Shown here piece after piece: positions 33,289 to 46,461 of a stretch of DNA of 64,000 nt. The notes under the pieces are model-generated. The model had not been told where the DNA came from, searched no databases, and worked only from the letters and a program-made list of their open reading frames with translations. The translations under genes were made by a program, and so were the position numbers. The DNA is from Nageia nagi (lineage: Eukaryota; Pinophyta). The first letter of the stretch is position 1. The number at the start of each line of letters is the position of its first letter. The stretch spans positions 43,152,001-43,216,000 of the forward strand of contig JBITNC010000001.1 of NCBI GenBank assembly GCA_050084985.1. Reading direction: 5' to 3'.

Positions 33289-35485
33289 ATGGAGATAGGA
33301 AATCCCAAAATCGAATATTACGAATGAGTGGAAACGTATCACAAAAGCCTTATAGCTGTAATAACCGTTTGAGTATCCGTTGGAGCCTGAGCCTTACGAG
33401 GAATGATCAGACACGTGTCACAAAAGCCTTACAGGTGTAATAGCCGTTAGAGTATCCAAAAAAGAGTGCATTGGATCTTGAGCCATTTGTTCTCCCTCTC
33501 GTTGCTTTAAAGGATAATACGGTAAAGCTTCAATATTGGAGGCTATTTTGTTTTTTGGGCTGATGGATTCAAGTTTTGAGTAGGTATGGGCGAGAGAAAT
33601 AGAATTAAATCATAGTGATGGGGTTCAAATCTGAATTGTAGATGTAGATGAAGAGAAGGAAAAGGGAGGTAGTATAATGGGGGAGAAGAGGAAGAGCTCA
33701 TGTTGGAGTTCACTTCATGTTAGCAGACTCTTGTTTCGACGGCCAACGGACACAATCCTGTTGATTATGGTTTAACCTCTTTGATAGAAGAGGAAGAGGA
33801 AGAGGTCAAGATAGAAATTGTGAGCAGATATGATTTGATTTGAGTTCTTTGCGGTCTATTTATGTGTGGAGGGGTGCCTCTCAACAAGATGTCCATTGAA
33901 GAGTTTATGTCTCTCTTCCCCAACATCTCATTAATGCAGGTAATGTGGACTGCCATTTTTGGTAGGCTTGCTTTGTATACATGTGAGATGGTGTTTTGAT
34001 TTCCTTCAGGTTTTTGCAGGGTTATGGGCTTACAGATGAATTGCTTGCGCATGGTGATTACAGATGAATTATTTGTGCACTCCTTTTCCAATTTGAAGGT
34101 GATGGTGCTCACCATTCTCCAGCCATGGCCTAGCCACCATTGCTACCAGGTATGCAATATCTTTCTCTTTTTGTTTATTTGTTTTGTCCTTGTTACTTGT
34201 CTCTGGCTTCCGTGTCACTTGGTTTTGAGAGTTTTATTAGTGTTGGTTTTAGTAGTTGGTTTTTCCTTTGTCCTTCCTTGTTCATTAGATGTGATAGGAG
34301 ACTTTACTTCACCGTTGCAATATGCTCGTAGCTATATGCATAATCCCATCTTAACTCACAGTGATTTGAATATTTGTGTAATATTTTTTTGGTATGAGAA
34401 AAATACTTTTGATATGTTTAAAGAAATTAGAAACATATCAAATGATTAAACAAAAAGAAGTATCATAGATTGCACAGAATTCATGCTTTAGCAGGAAATT
34501 TATAACCGTGCCTTACAAAGACTAAATACATGTGGTAATCAGTAGATATTATCGACACACCAAAGAGAGCATAAAAAACTAGCTCAACATAGTAGATAAT
34601 AACAATACCCCACCAAATAAATGTGGTAATCAGTAGGGATTATCGAGACAACATAGTAGATAATAACAATATCCCACAACATTATGTAAGACTGGGCTGG
34701 TTTAGCAATAAGCTATATGTAAAGAAGGAAAGATCCACTAGAAGATGCCAGAGAACCAATCGAATGAAAATAGAGGGACTATGGGCAAGTATACCAGTAA
34801 ACAGTTGGAAACTTTCTTCATAAAGATGATTTTAATAATTAATATCACAATTTTCAAATTCACATATTTTTAAATTCAGTTGAAATTTGCAAACTGTTGT
34901 GCTGGTTAGGTTGTCCTAGAAGACTTGCATCACCATATTATCGAATTCTTTTTTACGTTTGTTTGTTTTTGCCTAACTAGTTTAGCTTTATCTTCTAGTT
35001 TCTAATGCTCTTGTTGGGCTTGTACAATGTTTGTAACCAACTAATTTTTTATTTCCTCTTTGACTAATTTTATTTATCATTGTTCTTTGACTTTTTCACT
35101 ATCTTCATAAAAATAGTTAAGAAAAGAGGAAGTCCTCTTTTGTTTAAGTGATTTGTTTAGAATTCTTTTTCTTTTATAAGGAAAGATTTTAAATTGAAAA
35201 ATCTGGTTTCCCTGTGTTGTTGGCTCCATACTTATTTTTCATTTGTGTCGTATCCATCTTTTGTCTCTTAAGATGTTGTACTTTTATTAAATGATTTTTA
35301 CTACAAAACTAGGAGTTGCCTTAGCTCTTCCTTGATGTCAAGAGTTATACTCTAGAGTTCATAGCTTTGCATGGTAGAGCTTTTGCTTACTCATGGTCAT
35401 GTGGAAGCCATGTCAACAGTTTCTTATGCATACTATTCTGTTCTTGTCCTCAAAGCATATTATGACCAGGTCAACCCTTGCTTAC
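33289..35485 (+). repeat. U2: complete array unit (2197 bp)
   Basis: Begins ATGGAGATAGG, like every following unit. G-box at 33412. The 79-bp subrepeat lies at 33340 and 33419. One base is missing in GAAATTAGAAAC near 34427, which changes the end of the long ORF. Confidence 0.93.
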
Positions 35486-37679
35486 ATGGAGATAGGAAAT
35501 CCCAAAATCAAATATTACGAATGAGTGGAAACGTATCACAAAAGCCTTACAGCTGTAATAACCGTTTGAGTATCTGTTGGAGCCTGAGCCTTACGAGGAA
35601 TGATCAGACACGTGTCACAAAAGCCTTACAGGTGTAATAGCCGTTAGAGTATCCAAAAAAGAGTGCATTGGAGCTTGAGCCATTTGTTCTCCCTCTCGTT
35701 GCTTTAAAGGATAATACGGTAAAGCTTCAATATTGGAGGCTATTTTGTTTTTTGGGCTGATGGATTCAAGTTTTGAGTAGTATGGGCGAGAGAAATAGAA
35801 TTAAATCATAGTGATGGGGTTCAAATCTGAATTGTAGATGTAGATGAAGAGAAGGAAAAGGGAGGTAGTATAATGGGGGAGAAGAGGAAGAGCTCATGTT
35901 GGAGTTCACTCATGTTAGCAGACTCTTGTTTCGACGGCCAACGGACACAATCCTGTTGATTATGGTTTAACCTCTTTGATAGAAGAGGAAGAGGAAGAGG
36001 TCAAGATAGAAATTGTGAGCAGATATGATTTGATTTGAGTTCTTTGCGGTCTATTTATGTGTGGAGGGGTGCCTCTCAACAAGATGTCCATTGAAGAGTT
36101 TATGTCTCTCTTCCCCAACATCTCATTAATGCAGGTAATGTGGACTGCCATTTTTGGTAGGCTTGCTTTGTATACATGTGAGATGGTGTTTTGATTTCCT
36201 TCAGGTTTTTGCAGGGTTATGGGCTTACAGATGAATTGCTTGCGCATGGTGATTACGGATGAATTATTTGTGCACTCCTTTTCCAATTTGAAGGTGATGG
36301 TGCTCACCATTCTCCAGCCATGGCCTAGCCACCATTGCTACCAGGTATGCAATATCTTTCTCTTTTTGTTTATTTGTTTTGTCCTTGTTACTTGTCTCTG
36401 GCTTCCGTGTCACTTGGTTTTGAGAGTTTTATTAGTGTTGGTTTTAGCAGTTGGTTTATTCCTTTATCCTTCCTTGTTCATTAGATGTGATAGGAGACTT
36501 TACTTCACCGTTGCAATATGCTCGTAGCTATATGCATAATCCCATCTTAACTCACAGTGATTTGAATATTTGTGTAATATTTTTTTGGGATGAGAAAAAT
36601 ACTTTTGATATGTTTAAAGAAATTATGAAACATATCAAATGATTAAACAAAAAGAAGTATCATAGATTGCACAGAATTCATGCTTTAGCAGGAAATTTAT
36701 AACCATGCCTTACAAAGACTAAATACATGTGGTAATCAGTAGATATTATCGACACACCAAAGAGAGCAAAAAAAACTAGCTCAACATAGTAGATAATAAC
36801 AATACCCCACCAAATAAATGTGGTAATCAGTAGGGATTATCGAGACAACATAGTAGATAATAACAATATCCCACAACATTATGTAAGACTGGGCTGGTTT
36901 AGCAATAACTATATGTAAAGAAGGAAAGATCCACTAGAAGATGCCAGAGAACCAATCGAATGAAAATAGAGGGACTATGGGCAAGTATACCAGTAAACAG
37001 TTGGAAACTTTCTTCATAAAGATGATTTTAATAATTAATATCACAATTTTCAAATTCACATATTTTTAAATTTCAGTTGTGCAAACTGTTGTGCTGGTTA
37101 GGTTGTCCTGGAAGACTTGCATCACCATATTATCGAATTCTTTTTTACGTTTGTTTGTTTTTGCCTAACTAGTTTAGCTTTATCTTCTAGTTTCTAATGC
37201 TCTTGTTGGGCTTGTACAATGTTTGTAACCAACTAATTTTTTATTTCCTCTTTGACTAATTTTATTTATCATTGTTCTTTGACTTTTTCACTATCTTCAT
37301 AAAAATAGTTAAGAAAAGAGGAAGTCCTCTTTTGTTTAAGTGATTTGTTTAGAATTCTTTTTCTTTTATAAGGAAAGATTTTAAATTGAAAATCTGGTTT
37401 CCCTGTGTTGTTGGCTCCATACTTATTTTTCATTCGTGTCGTATCCATCTTTTGTCTCTTAAGATGTTGTACTTTTATTAAATGATTTCTTACTACAATA
37501 ACTAGGAGTTGCCTTAGCTCTTCCTTGATGTCAAGAGTTATACTCTAGAGTTCATAGCTTTGCATGGTAGAGCTTTTGCTTACTCATGGTTATGTGGAAG
37601 CCATGTCAACAGTTTCTTATGCATACTATTCTGTTCTTGTCCTCAAAGCATATTATGACCAGGTGCAACCCTTGCTTAC
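35486..37679 (+). repeat. U3: complete array unit (2194 bp)
   Basis: Shares AATCAAATATTACG and TATCTGTTGG with U10. An inserted base in GGTTTATTCC near 36455 breaks the long plus-strand ORF found in the other units. G-box at 35609. Confidence 0.93.
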
Positions 37680-39870
37680 ATGGAGATAGGAAATCCCAAA
37701 ATCGAATATTACGAATGAGTGGAAACGTATCACAAAAGCCTTACAGCTGTAATAACCGTTTGAGTATCCGTTGGAGCCTGAGCCTTACGAGGAATGATCA
37801 GACACGTGTCACAAAAGCCTTACAGGTGTAATAGCTGTTAGAGTATCCAAAAAAGAGTGCATTGGAGCTTGAGCCATTTGTTCTCCCTCTCGTTGCTTTA
37901 AAGGATAATACGGTAAAGCTTCAATATTGGAGGCCATTTTGTTTTTTGGGCTGATGGATTCAAGTTTTGAGTAGGTATGGGCGAGAGAAATAGAATTAAA
38001 TCATAGTGATGGGGTTCAAATCTGAATTGTAGATGTAGATGAAGAGAAGGAAAAGGGAGGTAGTATAATGGGGGAGAAGAGGAAGAGCTCATGTTGGAGT
38101 TCACGTCATGTTAGCAGACTCCTGTTTCGACGGCCAACGGACACAATCCTGTTGATTATGGTTTAACCTCTTTGATAGAAGAGGAAGAGGAAGAGGTCAA
38201 GATAGAAATTGTGAGCAGATATGATTTGATTTGAGTTCTTTGCAGTCTATTTATGTGTGGAGGGGTGCCTCTCAACAAGATGTCCATTGAAGAGTTTATG
38301 TCTCTCTTCCCCAACATCTCATTAATGCAGGTAATGTGGACTGCCATTTTTGGTAGGCTTGCTTTGTATACATGTGAGATGGTGTTTTGATTTCCTTCAG
38401 GTTTTTGCAGGGTTATGGGCTTACAGATGAATTGCTTGCGCATGGTGATTACGGATGAATTATTTGTGCACTCCTTTTCCAATTTGAAGGTGATGGTGCT
38501 CACCATTCTCCAGCCATGGCCTAGCCACCATTGCTACCAGGTATGCAATATCTTTCTCTTTTTGTTTATTTGTTTTGTCCTTGTTACTTGTCTCTGGCTT
38601 CCGTGTCACTTGGTTTTGAGAGTTTTATTAGTGTTGGTTTTAGAAGTTGGTTATTCCTTTATCCTTCCTTGTTCATTAGATGTGATAGGAGACTTTACTT
38701 CACCGTTGCAATATGCTCGTAGCTATATGCATAATCCCATCTTAACTCACAGTGATTTGAATATTTGTGTAATATTTTTTTGGTATGAGAAAAATACTTT
38801 TGATATGTTTAAAGAAATTATGAAACATATCAAATGATTAAACAAAAAGAAGTATCATAGATTGCACAGAATTCATGCTTTAGCAGGAAATTTATAACCG
38901 TGCCTTACAAAGACTAAATACATGTGGTAATCAGTAGATATTATCGACACACCAAAGAGAGCAAAAAAAACTAGCTCAACATAGTAGATAATAACAATAC
39001 CCCACCAAATAAATGTGGTAATCAGTAGGGATTATCGAGACAACATAGTAGATAATAACAATATCCCACAACATTATGTAAGACTGGGCTGGTTTAGCAA
39101 TAAGCTATATGTAAAGAAGGAAAGATCCACTAGAAGATGCCAGAGAACCAATCGAATGAAAATAGAGGGACTATGGGCAAGTATACCAGTAAACAGTTGG
39201 AATCTTTCTTCATAAAGATGATTTTAATAATTAATATCACAATTTTCAAATTCACATATTTTTAAATTCAGTTGCAAACTGTTGTGCTGGTTAGGTTGTC
39301 CTGGAAGACTTGCATCACCATATTATCGAATTCTTTTTTACGTTTGTTTGTTTTTGCCTAACTAGTTTAGCTTTATCTTCTAGTTTCTAATGCTCTTGTT
39401 GGGCTTGTACAATGTTTGTAACCAACTAGTTTTTTATTTCCTCTTTGACTAATTTTATTTATCATTGTTCTTTGACTTTTTCACTATCTTCATAAAAATA
39501 GTTAAGAAAGAGAAGTCCTCTTTTGTTTAAGTGATTTGTTTAGAATTCTTTTTCTTTTATAAGGAAAGATTTTAAATTGAAAATCTGGTTTCCCTGTGTT
39601 GTTGGCTCCATACTTATTTTTCATTCGTGTCGTATCCATCTTTTGTCTCTTAAGATGTTGTACTTTTATTAAATGATTTCTTACTACAATAACTAGGAGT
39701 TGCCTTAGCTCTTCCTTGATATCAAGAGTTATACTCTAGAGTTCATAGCTTTGCATGGTAGAGCTTTTGCTTACTCATGGTTATGTGGAAGCCATGTCAA
39801 CAGTTTCTTATGCATACTATTCTGTTCTTGTCCTCAAAGCATATTATGACCAGGTGCAACCCTTGCTTAC
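37680..39870 (+). repeat. U4: complete array unit (2191 bp)
   Basis: Shares AGCTGTTAG with U7, and the 7-base deletion CAGTTGCAAACTG with U1 and U7. It has GGAATCTTTC in common with U1. G-box at 37803. Confidence 0.93.
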
Positions 39871-42070
39871 ATGGAGATAGGAAATCCCAAAATAGAATAT
39901 TACGAATGAGTGGAAACGTATCACAAAAGCCTTACAGCTGTAATAACCGTTTGAGTATCCGTTGGAGCCTGAGCCTTACGAGGAATGATCAGACACGTGT
40001 CACAAAAGCCTTACAGGTGTAATAGCCGTTAGAGTATCCAAAAAAGAGTGCATTGGAGCTTGAGCCATTTGTTCTCCCTCTCGTTGCTTTAAAGGATAAT
40101 ACGGTAAAGCTTCAATATTGGAGGCTATTTTGTTTTTTGGGCTGATGGATTCAAGTTTTGAGTAGGTATGGGCGAGAGAAATAGAATTAAATCATAGTGA
40201 TGGGGTTCAAATCTGAATTGTAGATGTAGATGAAGAGAAGGAAAAGGGAGGTAGTATAATGGGGGAGAAGAGGAAGAGCTCATGTTGGAGTTCACTTCAT
40301 GTTAGCAGACTCTTGTTTCGACGGCCAACGGACACAATCCTGTTGATTATGGTTTAACCTCTTTGATAGAAGAGGAAGAGGAAGAGGTCAAGATAGAAAT
40401 TGTGAGCAGATATGATTTGATTTGAGTTCTTTGCGGTCTATTTATGTGTGGAGGGGTGCCTCTCAACAAGATGTCCATTGAAGAGTTTATGTCTCTCTTC
40501 CCCAACATCTCATTAATGCAGGTAATGTGGACTGCCATTTTTGGTAGGCTTGCTTTGTATACATGTGAGATGGTGTTTTGATTTCCTTCAGGTTTTTGCA
40601 GGGTTATGGGCTTACAGATGAATTGCTTGCGCATGGTGATTACGGATGAATTATTTGTGCACTCCTTTTCCAATTTGAAGGTGATGGTGCTCACCATTCT
40701 CCAGCCATGGCCTAGCCACCATTGCTACCAGGTATGCAATATCTTTCTCTTTTGGTTTATTTGTTTTGTCCTTGTTACTTGTCTTTGGCTTCCGTGTCAC
40801 TTGGTTTTGAGAGTTTTATTAGTGTTGGTTTTAGTAGTTGGTTTTTCCTTTGTCCTTCCTTGTTCATTAGATGTGATAGGAGACTTTACTTCACCGTTGC
40901 AATATGCTCGTAGCTATATGCATAATCCCATCTTAACTCACAGTGATTTGAATATTTGTGTAATATTTTTTTGGTATGAGAAAAATACTTTTGATATGTT
41001 TAAAGAAATTACGAAACATATCAAATGATTAAACAAAAAGAAGTATCATAGATTGCACAGAATTCATGCTTTAGCAGGAAATTTATAACCGTGCCTTACA
41101 AAGACTAAATACATGTGGTAATCAGTAGATATTATCGACACAACAAAGAGAGCAAAAAAAACTAGCTCAACATAGTAGATAATAACAATACCCCACCAAA
41201 TAAATGTGGTAATCAGTAGGGATTATCGAGACAACATAGTAGATAATAACAATATCCCACAACATTATGTAAGACTGGGCTGGTTTAGCAATAAGCTATA
41301 TGTAAAGAAGGAAAGATCCACTAGAAGATGCCAGAGAACCAATCGAATGAAAATAGAGGGACTATGGGCAAGTATACCAGTAAACAGTTGGAAACTTTCT
41401 TCATAAAGATGATTTTAATAATTAATATCACAATTTTCAAATTCACATATTTTTAAATTCAGTTGAAATTTGCAAACTGTTGTGCTGGTTAGGTTGTCCT
41501 GGAAGACTTGCATCACCATATTATCGAATTCTTTTTTACGTTTGTTTGTTTTTGCCTAACTAGTTTAGCTTTATCTTCTAGTTTCTAATGCTCTTGTTGG
41601 GCTTGTACAATGTTTGTAACCAACTAATTTTTTATTTCCTCTTTGACTAATTTTATTTATCATTGTTCTTTGACTTTTTCACTATCTTCATAAAAATAGT
41701 TAAGAAAAGAGGAAGTCCTCTTTTGTTTAAGTGATTTGTTTAGAATTCTTTTTCTTTTATAAGGAAAGATTTTAAATTGAAAATCTGGTTTCCCTGTGTT
41801 GTTGGCTCCATACTTATTTTTCATTCGTGTCGTATCCATCTTTTGTCTCTTAAGATGTTGTACTTTTATTAAATGATTTCTTACTACAATAACTAGGAGT
41901 TGCCTTAGCTCTTCCTTGATATCAAGAGTTATACTCTAGAGTTCATAGCTTTGCATGGTAGAGCTTTTGCTTACTCATGGTTATGTGGAAGCCATGTCAA
42001 CAGTTTCTTATGCATACTATTCTGTTCTTGTCCTCAAAGCATATTATGACCAGGTGCAACCCTTGCTTAC
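39871..42070 (+). repeat. U5: complete array unit (2200 bp)
   Basis: Carries TTTTGGTTTATT and GTCTTTGGC, both otherwise seen only in U8. G-box at 39994. Confidence 0.93.
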
Positions 42071-44269
42071 ATGGAGATAGGAAATCCCAAAATCGAATAT
42101 TACGAATGAGTGGAAACGTATCACAAAAGCCTTACAACTGTAATAACCGTTTGAGTATCCGTTGGAGCCTGAGCCTTACGAGGAATGATCAGACACGTGT
42201 CACAAAAGCCTTACAGGTGTAATAGCCGTTAGAGTATCCAAAAAAGAGTGCATTGGAGCTTGAGCCATTTGTTCTCCCTCTCGTTGCTTTAAAGGATAAT
42301 ACGGTAAAGCTTCAATATTGGAGGCTATTTTGTTTTTTGGGCTGATGGATTCAAGTTTTGAGTAGGTATGGGCGAGAGAAATAGAATTAAATCATAGTGA
42401 TGGGGTTCAAATCTGAATTGTAGATGTAGATGAAGAGAAGGAAAAGGGAGGTAGTATAATGGGGGAGAAGAGGAAGAGCTCATGTTGGAGTTCACTTCAT
42501 GTTAGCAGACTCTTGTTTCGACGGCCAACGGACACAATCCTGTTGATTATGGTTTAACCTCTTTGATAGAAGAGGAAGAGGAAGAGGTCAAGATAGAAAT
42601 TGTGAGCAGATATGATTTGATTTGAGTTCTTTGCGGTCTATTTATGTGTGGAGGGGTGCCTCTCAACAAGATGTCCATTGAAGAGTTTATGTCTCTCTTC
42701 CCCAACATCTCATTAATGCAGGTAATGTGGATTACCATTTTTGGTAGGCTTGCTTTGTATACATGTGAGATGGTGTTTTGATTTCCTTCAGGTTTTTGCA
42801 GGGTTATGGGCTGACAGATGAATTGCTTGCGCATGGTGATTACGGATGAATTATTTGTGCACTCCTTTTCCAATTTGAAGGTGATGGTGCTCACCATTCT
42901 CCAGCCATGGCCTAGCCACCATTGCTACCAGGTATGCAATATCTTTCTCTTTTTGTTTATTTGTTTTGTCCTTGTTACTTGTCTCTGGCTTCCGTGTCAC
43001 TTGGTTTTGAGAGTTTTATTAGTGTTGGTTTTAGTAGTTGGTTTTTCCTTTGTCCTTCCTTGTTCATTAGATGTGATAGGAGACTTTACTTCACCGTTGC
43101 AATATGCTCGTAGCTATATGCATAATCCCATCTTAACTCACAGTGATTTGAATATTTGTGTAATATTTTTTTGGTATGAGAAAAATACTTTTGATATGTT
43201 TAAAGAAATTAGGAAACATATCAAATGATTAAACAAAAAGAAGTATCATAGATTGCACAGAATTCATGCTTTAGCAGGAAATTTATAACCGTGCCTTACA
43301 AAGACTAAATACATGTGGTAATCAGTAGATATTATCGACACACCAAAGAGAGCATAAAAAACTAGCTCAACATAGTAGATAATAACAATACCCCACCAAA
43401 TAAATGTGGTAATCAGTAGGGATTATCGAGACAACATAGTAGATAATAACAATATCCCACAACATTATGTAAGACTGGGCTGGTTTAGCAATAAGCTATA
43501 TGTAAAGAAGGAAAGATCCACTAGAAGATGCCAGAGAACCAATCGAATGAAAATAGAGGGACTATGGGCAAGTATACCAGTAAACAGTTGGAAACTTTCT
43601 TCATAAAGATGATTTTAATAATTAATATCACAATTTTCAAATTCACATATTTTTAAATTCAGTTGAAATTTACAAACTGTTGTGCTGGTTAGGTTGTCCT
43701 GGAAGACTTGCATCACCATATTATCGAATTCTTTTTTACGTTTGTTTGTTTTTGCCTAACTAGTTTAGCTTTATCTTCTAGTTTCTAATGCTCTTGTTGG
43801 GCTTGTACAATGTTTGTAACCAACTAATTTTTTATTTCCTCTTTGACTAATTTTATTTATCATTGTTCTTTGACTTTTTCACTATCTTCATAAAAATAGT
43901 TAAGAAAAGAGGAAGTCCTCTTTTGTTTAAGTGATTTGTTTAGAATTCTTTTCTTTTATAAGGAAAGATTTTAAATTGAAAATCTGGTTTCCCTGTGTTG
44001 TTGGCTCCATACTTATTTTTCATTCGTGTCGTATCCATCTTTTGTCTCTTAAGATGTTGTACTTTTATTAAATGATTTCTTACTACAATAACTAGGAGTT
44101 GCCTTAGCTCTTCCTTGATATCAAGAGTTATACTCTAGAGTTCATAGCTTTGCATGGTAGAGCTTTTGCTTACTCATGGTTATGTGGAAGCCATGTCAAC
44201 AGTTTCTTATGCATACTATTCTGTTCTTGTCCTCAAAGCATATTATGACCAGGTGCAACCCTTGCTTAC
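42071..44269 (+). repeat. U6: complete array unit (2199 bp)
   Basis: Shares GGATTACCAT, AAATTAGGAAAC and a one-T deletion in GAATTCTTTTC with U7, and CTGACAGATG with U7 and U9. G-box at 42194. Confidence 0.93.
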
Positions 44270-46461
44270 ATGGAGATAGGAAATCCCAAAATCGAATATT
44301 ACGAATGAGTGGAAACGTATCACAAAAGCCTTACAGCTGTAATAACCGTTTGAGTATCCGTTGGAGCCTGAGCCTTACGAGGAATGATCAGACACGTGTC
44401 ACAAAAGCCTTACAGGTGTAATAGCTGTTAGAGTATCCAAAAAAGAGTGCATTGGAGCTTGAGCCATTTGTTCTCCCTCTCGTTGCTTTAAAGGATAATA
44501 CGGTAAAGCTTCAATATTGGAGGCTATTTTGTTTTTTGGGCTGATGGATTCAAGTTTTGAGTAGGTATGGGCGAGAGAAATAGAATTAAATCATAGTGAT
44601 GGGGTTCAAATCTGAATTGTAGATGTAGATGAAGAGAAGGAAAAGGGAGGTAGTATAATGGGGGAGAAGAGGAAGAGCTCATGTTGGAGTTCACTTCATG
44701 TTAGCAGACTCTTGTTTCGACGGCCAACGGACACAATCCTGTTGATTATGGTTTAACCTCTTTGATAGAAGAGGAAGAGGAAGAGGTCAAGATAGAAATT
44801 GTGAGCAGATATGATTTGATTTGAGTTCTTTGCGGTCTATTTATGTGTGGAGGGGTGCCTCTCAACAAGATGTCCATTGAAGAGTTTATGTCTCTCTTCC
44901 CCAACATCTCATTAATGCAGGTAATGTGGATTACCATTTTTGGTAGGCTTGCTTTGTATACATGTGAGATGGTGTTTTGATTTCCTTCAGGTTTTTGCAG
45001 GGTTATGGGCTGACAGATGAATTGCTTGCGCATGGTGATTACGGATGAATTATTTGTGCACTCCTTTTCCAATTTGAAGGTGATGGTGCTCACCATTCTC
45101 CAGCCATGGCCTAGCCACCATTGCTACCAGGTATGCAATATCTTTCTCTTTTTGTTTATTTGTTTTGTCCTTGTTACTTGTCTCTGGCTTCCGTGTCACT
45201 TGGTTTTGAGAGTTTTATTAGTGTTGGTTTTAGTAGTTGGTTTTTCCTTTGTCCTTCCTTGTTCATTAGATGTGATAGGAGACTTTACTTCACCGTTGCA
45301 ATATGCTCGTAGCTATATGCATAATCCCATCTTAACTCACAGTGATTTGAATATTTGTGTAATATTTTTTTGGTATGAGAAAAATACTTTTGATATGTTT
45401 AAAGAAATTAGGAAACATATCAAATGATTAAACAAAAAGAAGTATCATAGATTGCACAGAATTCATGCTTTAGCAGGAAATTTATAACCGTGCCTTACAA
45501 AGACTAAATACATGTGGTAATCAGTAGATATTATCGACACACCAAAGAGAGCATAAAAAACTAGCTCAACATAGTAGATAATAACAATACCCCACCAAAT
45601 AAATGTGGTAATCAGTAGGGATTATCGAGACAACATAGTAGATAATAACAATATCCCACAACATTATGTAAGACTGGGCTGGTTTAGCAATAAGCTATAT
45701 GTAAAGAAGGAAAGATCCACTAGAAGATGCCAGAGAACCAATCGAATGAAAATAGAGGGACTATGGGCAAGTATACCAGTAAACAGTTGGAAACTTTCTT
45801 CATAAAGATGATTTTAATAATTAATATCACAATTTTCAAATTCACATATTTTTAAATTCAGTTGCAAACTGTTGTGCTGGTTAGGTTGTCCTGGAAGACT
45901 TGCATCACCATATTATCGAATTCTTTTTTACGTTTGTTTGTTTTTGCCTAACTAGTTTAGCTTTATCTTCTAGTTTCTAATGCTCTTGTTGGGCTTGTAC
46001 AATGTTTGTAACCAACTAATTTTTTATTTCCTCTTTGACTAATTTTATTTATCATTGTTCTTTGACTTTTTCACTATCTTCATAAAAATAGTTAAGAAAA
46101 GAGGAAGTCCTCTTTTGTTTAAGTGATTTGTTTAGAATTCTTTTCTTTTATAAGGAAAGATTTTAAATTGAAAATCTGGTTTCCCTGTGTTGTTGGCTCC
46201 ATACTTATTTTTCATTCGTGTCGTATCCATCTTTTGTCTCTTAAGATGTTGTACTTTTATTAAATGATTTCTTACTACAATAACTAGGAGTTGCCTTAGC
46301 TCTTCCTTGATATCAAGAGTTATACTCTAGAGTTCATAGCTTTGCATGGTAGAGCTTTTGCTTACTCATGGTTATGTGGAAGCCATGTCAACAGTTTCTT
46401 ATGCATACTATTCTGTTCTTGTCCTCAAAGCATATTATGACCAGGTGCAACCCTTGCTTAC
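44270..46461 (+). repeat. U7: complete array unit (2192 bp)
   Basis: A mosaic: U6-type variants in the middle, AGCTGTTAG as in U4 near the start, and the U1/U4 7-base deletion near 45860. G-box at 44393. Confidence 0.93.

Noticed and set aside
33195-33440. 81-codon ORF starting MVMWKPCQQF, repeated in nearly every unit
   Set aside because: It overlaps the better-supported exon reading MVELLLTHG in another frame, crosses the unit junction, and recurs only because the units are near-identical.
33765-34115. 116-codon minus-strand ORF starting MVSTITFKLEKE, repeated in all array units
   Set aside because: It runs antisense over the proposed exon 1, intron and second exon and ends in a serine run that is the complement of the GAGGAA tract. 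Its repetition reflects unit copying, not selection.
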